NCBI RefSeq assembly: GCF_023638055.1
Contig: NZ_JAKRVY010000002.1
Span: 186,001-250,000, forward strand
Direction of reading: 5' to 3'
Source of the DNA: Natranaeroarchaeum aerophilus
Lineage (GTDB): Archaea > Halobacteriota > Halobacteria > Halobacteriales > Natronoarchaeaceae
DNA: 64,000 nucleotides
The translations under genes and the position numbers were made by a program. A model generated the notes under the pieces. The model saw nothing but the letters and a program-made list of their open reading frames with translations, ran no database searches and was not told the DNA's origin. Positions 60,393-64,000 of this stretch are shown here, in pieces. Position 1 is the first letter of the stretch; every line of letters starts with the position of its first letter.

Positions 60393-63300
60393 TCACCCTC
60401 TCACCTTTCTGAGCACGGTCGGAACCAGCCCGATCCCGAACAGCACGCCGATCGAGACGCCTGTGCCCGCATACAGGAACAGATGCGAACTTGACCCCTC
60501 CTCGACCGTCACCGTCGTCGAGTCGTGGATCGTGATGCCATCCGCGCTGGTTGCCCTGATCTCGACCTCGTGGGTGCCGTCCGGAAGCCGGAGGTCGGTC
60601 GCCGTTTCCGTCGTGATCGCCACCGGAACGCCATCGACCGTCAATGTCGAGACGTACTCCCGATCGGCGTCGAACGTCCACTCGATCCGTTGTCCCTCGT
60701 CAGTCTCGCTCGTCGAGAGCGTCACGCCATCGTCGGGGTTGACGGTCCGAAGGCTACCGTCCCCGCGCAGGAGACCGACCTCCTCGTCGAGCGTGACGAA
60801 CTCGGCGACGGTGCCGTCTCCGCTCAGCAGAACCTCTCCTTCGGTCGGATCGACGATGTAGAACCGGACACTCGAAGCAGTGCCATCCGTGCTCGCTACG
60901 ATCCCGAGTTCGGGCGTTCCGTCGCCGGTCTGATCAGGGATCGACTGGGCAGTGATCCCGGTTTCTGACTCCGCGGTCGTGCCTTCCACCCACGGTTCGA
61001 GGTCGATGGTTTCCGTGACAGTGCCCGTGGCGTCGTGCAGGTTTACTCTTACACCCTGTCCACCGTGTCGTGGGGTCTCGACTACCGCAACCGAGTCGAC
61101 TCCCTCACCCGTGACCGTGGCGGGTGTCGGTACCGTTACCGACTCGAGGTCCCGGACGACGGAACTGGGCTGTAGCTGCTGGCTCCAGCGCTCGTCGACG
61201 CCCTCGTACACCGAGAGCCGGCCCTCGCCGCCCTCGTCCTCGAAGGCGATCAGGACGTCATCACTCACCGACACGGAGAGCCGATCGGATCGCTGGAACG
61301 TGGCGGGAACGGAAAGATCACCAGGCGCGATGATCGTTGCCTCCGTATCGTCGTCACGGATGTCGACGAGCAGTTCGTCGTAGCCGTCACCGGTGAGATC
61401 TCCTAGTATCCGCAGATCGGTCTGCCCGGAGCGGTCACCCTCGATCGATCCCTGCCGGACCGTGTCGAACTCCAGTTCGTCGCCAGTCCACTCCGGCTCC
61501 AGCACTGCGAGATTAGCGTCGGAGCGCGAGATCGCGAGGACGTGGGACGGCTCGTCACCGCCGACTGCACGGTACCGAATGTCGTTCCCGTCGACGGGCT
61601 GGAACTCCTCAGGAGCGTCCGGACCACGTGCCTGATACGTGCGCTCGAAGACGGTCTCACCCGTTTCTGTATCGACCACGTACACGAACTGACGGTCACC
61701 GAGCAGCACGTTCACGTTGCCGTTCCCGGTGACATCGCCGAGCACGTCCATCGAGACTGCCTGTAACTGATGGCCGTCTTGGTTGACGAGGTCGATGCTG
61801 AGACGTTCGGTTCCATCACTGCCGTCGAGTCGCAAGAGCTCCCCGGGTGGGAGCTCACTGGGATCTCCATCCGTATAGTCCGGCTGCCGGACCGTAATCA
61901 GATCGGCACCACCACTCCCGTCGTCGACGACGCGGACGAACTCGTGACCGCCCTGTTCCAGGAACTCGCCGGTATCGAGTATTTCCGACCAGACCACGCT
62001 CCCATCAGTGCCGGACCTGAGCACGAGGCTTCGCGACTGGACGCCACCCTGTCGCTGGTTCTGTGAGACGAGCAAGTAGTCGTCGATGCCGTCGCCGGTG
62101 AAGTCGGCGACGACCGGGTCAATAGAACGGATCGAGGGGACGCCCCACTGTCGTTCGGCGTCACCATCGATCGCAATTAGATCGCCGCTGGCAGCGGTAA
62201 TCGCGATGTCGTCCCCGGCGGCACCCACGTAGCCGGTCCCGCTACTCGGTCCGCCCCGCGGGTCCGCCCCCGGGACGGTGTCGACCGCAAATGTCGTGGT
62301 AACGCTGCCATCGTCAAGTCCCAGCACGTCGACCTGCTGGCCGTCCTCGTCTGGCGGTTCGGGCACCAGTAGCCCTCCGGCTGCCTCGCTATACGCGACG
62401 TTCCCAACCCCCTCAAAGTCTATTTCGGTATCCGACCAAACGATATCGCCCGACCCGACATCGAGTCGATGCAGTGCAGTCGTCTCGGGTCGGTAGTTGC
62501 GGTTATCCGGCTGTGCCTCGATTTGGACGACAGCGATCAGGGCGTCCTCGGCGACGATCAGCTCGACGTTCTCGAAGTTCGCGTCGCCGGGCAGCGTCGG
62601 ATAGCCGGCTCGTTCATCCCCGCGGTAGTAGGTCTCGAGGCTGTCGTCGTCCAGTTCGAGCACCTGTTCGCTCCAGATTGCCGTTCCATCCGAGCGATCC
62701 GCGAGGACGACCTGGCCGTCCTCGGTCGAGAGGGCGAGCCGTTCCGCTCCGTCGACCGTTGTCGGCTCGACGCTCCAGACCGAATGCGGGATCTCACCCA
62801 TCTGGTCGTGTGTGAACGTCCCCGCGACCTGCTCGTCGTACAGCTCCGTTCCATCCGGATCGAGACCGAGAAGGGTGCCGCCCTGCGTTCCGGCGTAGAG
62901 GCGGTCCCCATCGTACGCCAGCTCCCAGACGTTGTGCGAGCGGTCATGTTGCCAAAGCTGCTCGCCGTCCTCGCCGCCCAGAGCGATGATCGACTTGCCA
63001 GCCGCGACGGCGACGTCGTCAGTGCCGTCACCGGTGCGATCGCCGATCGGCGCGGCGTCGAACGCAGGCACCTGTCGGTCGACGAAGCCGAAGTCGTTGC
63101 TATAGACGGTTCGTTCGTGTGACTCGGACCAGATGATCTCGCCGTTCCAAAGATCGACCAGCAGAACGTTCGCAAACTGGTCGTCGTCAGTGAGCACGAC
63201 AACACGGTCATCACCGACGTTGGAGACGTCCTTCACCGGTCGCGTATCGATGTACTGGTCGATCTCACCGTTGTCGATCACGTAGAGCCCCCGGTCGGTT

Positions 63301-63557
63301 CCCACCACGACGTTGTCGCCGACGTGGGTAGGCGGCATCGTCACGTCACCCTCGATGGTGGCCGGGATCATCAGTTCCCCGTCCACGGAATGGGCCGGCT
63401 GGTCGATCTGCGCGTCCCATTCTACTGTCGTGTCGGGACCGATCGGTCCGTCTTCACCGTCCGCAGCCAGGACACCGCCAACTGCTGCGCCGAGAAGTAT
63501 CGCGGCGACCACGAAGGCGATCCCGATTATCGCCTGGCGTTTCGACACGAGTACCAC
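60393..63557 (-). CDS. Membrane-anchored beta-propeller (PQQ/VCBS-like) protein
   Basis: This 1054-residue protein has an N-terminal anchor (about 8-30), a large external part with many repeats of two types, PQQ-like blades (VVVGTDRGLYVID, EDGEQLWQHDRS, GTQGGTLLGLD) and FG-GAP/VCBS-like DxTGDGxDD motifs (DRTGDGTDDVAVA, DFTGDGIDDYLL, DLTGDGYDELLVD), then an Ig-like domain and a C-terminal membrane helix (about 1028-1050). It begins at GTG 63557; GTG 63548 is an alternative. With the ABC-2 genes it forms an operon, so it is likely the external binding part of the transporter. Confidence 0.85.
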   Translation of the reverse strand: MVLVSKRQAIIGIAFVVAAILLGAAVGGVLAADGEDGPIGPDTTVEWDAQIDQPAHSVDGELMIPATIEGDVTMPPTHVGDNVVVGTDRGLYVIDNGEIDQYIDTRPVKDVSNVGDDRVVVLTDDDQFANVLLVDLWNGEIIWSESHERTVYSNDFGFVDRQVPAFDAAPIGDRTGDGTDDVAVAAGKSIIALGGEDGEQLWQHDRSHNVWELAYDGDRLYAGTQGGTLLGLDPDGTELYDEQVAGTFTHDQMGEIPHSVWSVEPTTVDGAERLALSTEDGQVVLADRSDGTAIWSEQVLELDDDSLETYYRGDERAGYPTLPGDANFENVELIVAEDALIAVVQIEAQPDNRNYRPETTALHRLDVGSGDIVWSDTEIDFEGVGNVAYSEAAGGLLVPEPPDEDGQQVDVLGLDDGSVTTTFAVDTVPGADPRGGPSSGTGYVGAAGDDIAITAASGDLIAIDGDAERQWGVPSIRSIDPVVADFTGDGIDDYLLVSQNQRQGGVQSRSLVLRSGTDGSVVWSEILDTGEFLEQGGHEFVRVVDDGSGGADLITVRQPDYTDGDPSELPPGELLRLDGSDGTERLSIDLVNQDGHQLQAVSMDVLGDVTGNGNVNVLLGDRQFVYVVDTETGETVFERTYQARGPDAPEEFQPVDGNDIRYRAVGGDEPSHVLAISRSDANLAVLEPEWTGDELEFDTVRQGSIEGDRSGQTDLRILGDLTGDGYDELLVDIRDDDTEATIIAPGDLSVPATFQRSDRLSVSVSDDVLIAFEDEGGEGRLSVYEGVDERWSQQLQPSSVVRDLESVTVPTPATVTGEGVDSVAVVETPRHGGQGVRVNLHDATGTVTETIDLEPWVEGTTAESETGITAQSIPDQTGDGTPELGIVASTDGTASSVRFYIVDPTEGEVLLSGDGTVAEFVTLDEEVGLLRGDGSLRTVNPDDGVTLSTSETDEGQRIEWTFDADREYVSTLTVDGVPVAITTETATDLRLPDGTHEVEIRATSADGITIHDSTTVTVEEGSSSHLFLYAGTGVSIGVLFGIGLVPTVLRKVRG

Positions 63558-63750
63558 CCCTTCCGGTTCCTAAACATACTAAATCTAAGATAAAGAGTAA
63601 TGTTTATATTTTTCGGTATATTCAAGTGTGGTTACCAGTTAATTATCGTCGGGACCAATGATAGCTACCCGATAGTCGCTACGAGATTGGGATCGAAAAC
63701 GACGGACTTAGGTCGTAACCTATTGGGCCGTCCGGGTTGCATACACGAGT

Positions 63751-64000
63751 ATGACCACGTACGACGCGGACGGGATCACCCTGCACAAGGTTCGGGACTA
63801 CGTCTGGGAGATTCCACAGGAGGACGATATGCGCACCCCGGCGCGCGTGCTCGCCAGCGAGCAGTTGCTCGACGAGATCTCCGAGGACAAGACGCTCCAG
63901 CAGCTAAAAAACGCCACACATCTCCCCGGAATTACCAGACATGCCATCTGTATGCCCGACGGGCACCAGGGTTACGGCTTCCCCGTAGGTGGCGTGGGCG
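63751..64000 (+). CDS. rtcB: RNA-splicing ligase RtcB (5' part)
   Basis: 83 codons are in the window. The frame starts at ATG 63751 and includes YVWEIPQEDDMRTPARVLAS, HLPGITRHAICMPDGHQGYG and FPVGGV, the N-terminal RtcB motifs including the metal-binding Asp-Gly-His. RtcB joins tRNA exon halves. The gene runs off the right edge. Confidence 0.93.
   Translation, partial: MTTYDADGITLHKVRDYVWEIPQEDDMRTPARVLASEQLLDEISEDKTLQQLKNATHLPGITRHAICMPDGHQGYGFPVGGVG

Noticed and set aside
1-64000. CRISPR arrays, prophage, integrase, rRNA or tRNA genes
   Set aside because: No regularly spaced direct repeats, no phage structural or integrase proteins and no complete RNA genes were found on reading both strands.

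Overview
The window is a 64 kb piece of a haloarchaeal (class Halobacteria) chromosome. Evidence for this is the high GC, strongly acidic proteins, twin-arginine lipoproteins with an AGC-type lipobox, archaeal TATA boxes about 27 nt before start codons (mostly leaderless transcripts), and archaeal markers such as Pelota, NEMF/RqcH, archaeal Elp3, TrmB, AglJ, a ba3-type oxidase and halocyanin. Species is not claimed. No rRNA, tRNA, CRISPR array, integrase or prophage was seen.

1-8.8 kb is a copper and respiration block: a partial NosL-like lipoprotein, a CcoI-like copper P-type ATPase, a DsbD/UreH-like membrane protein, then divergently the ba3 cytochrome oxidase operon (small subunit, II, I, CbaC/E-like) with extra membrane proteins, subunit III and a membrane-anchored zinc-finger protein. 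8.8-15.9 kb holds ordinary metabolic genes: PadR regulator, acyl-CoA dehydrogenase, squalene/phytoene synthase, ThuA-like, DJ-1/PfpI, MBL hydrolase and ThyX. 15.9-21.9 kb has a membrane-tethered winged-helix regulator and an RND exporter-TrmB operon preceded by nested palindromes. 21.9-35.2 kb is rich in translation quality control and RNA genes (Pelota, RqcH, Elp3, a DHH/OB protein), interleaved with two orphan histidine kinases, a ZIP transporter and a secreted BAAT-type hydrolase. 35.2-42 kb carries small conserved proteins, UPF0173, OsmC, DoxX, LeuB, a PiT transporter, UspA and halocyanin.

42.0-51 kb is the branched-chain amino acid region. A TnpB (IS1341-type) element abuts leuD. leuD, leuC, a small conserved gene, ilvC, ilvN and ilvB run as one minus-strand operon, and leuA lies upstream. 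Two features stand out. A 29-codon leaderless ORF ending RRLLGVIVGAF sits 143 nt before ilvB, next to a GC hairpin, and looks like an attenuator leader peptide. leuA has no usable in-frame start: its 5' end appears frameshifted at a run of six C/G.

51-64 kb contains DUF5779, a J-domain-ferredoxin fusion, a large Tat lipoprotein with an FG-GAP-like motif, a degenerate metallo-beta-lactamase, small regulators, AglJ and a GlmU-like nucleotidylyltransferase (surface glycan synthesis), a beta-propeller/ABC-2 transporter operon and the start of rtcB.

Family names were assigned by recognising motifs in the translations, not by database search. Regulatory calls are pattern-based.
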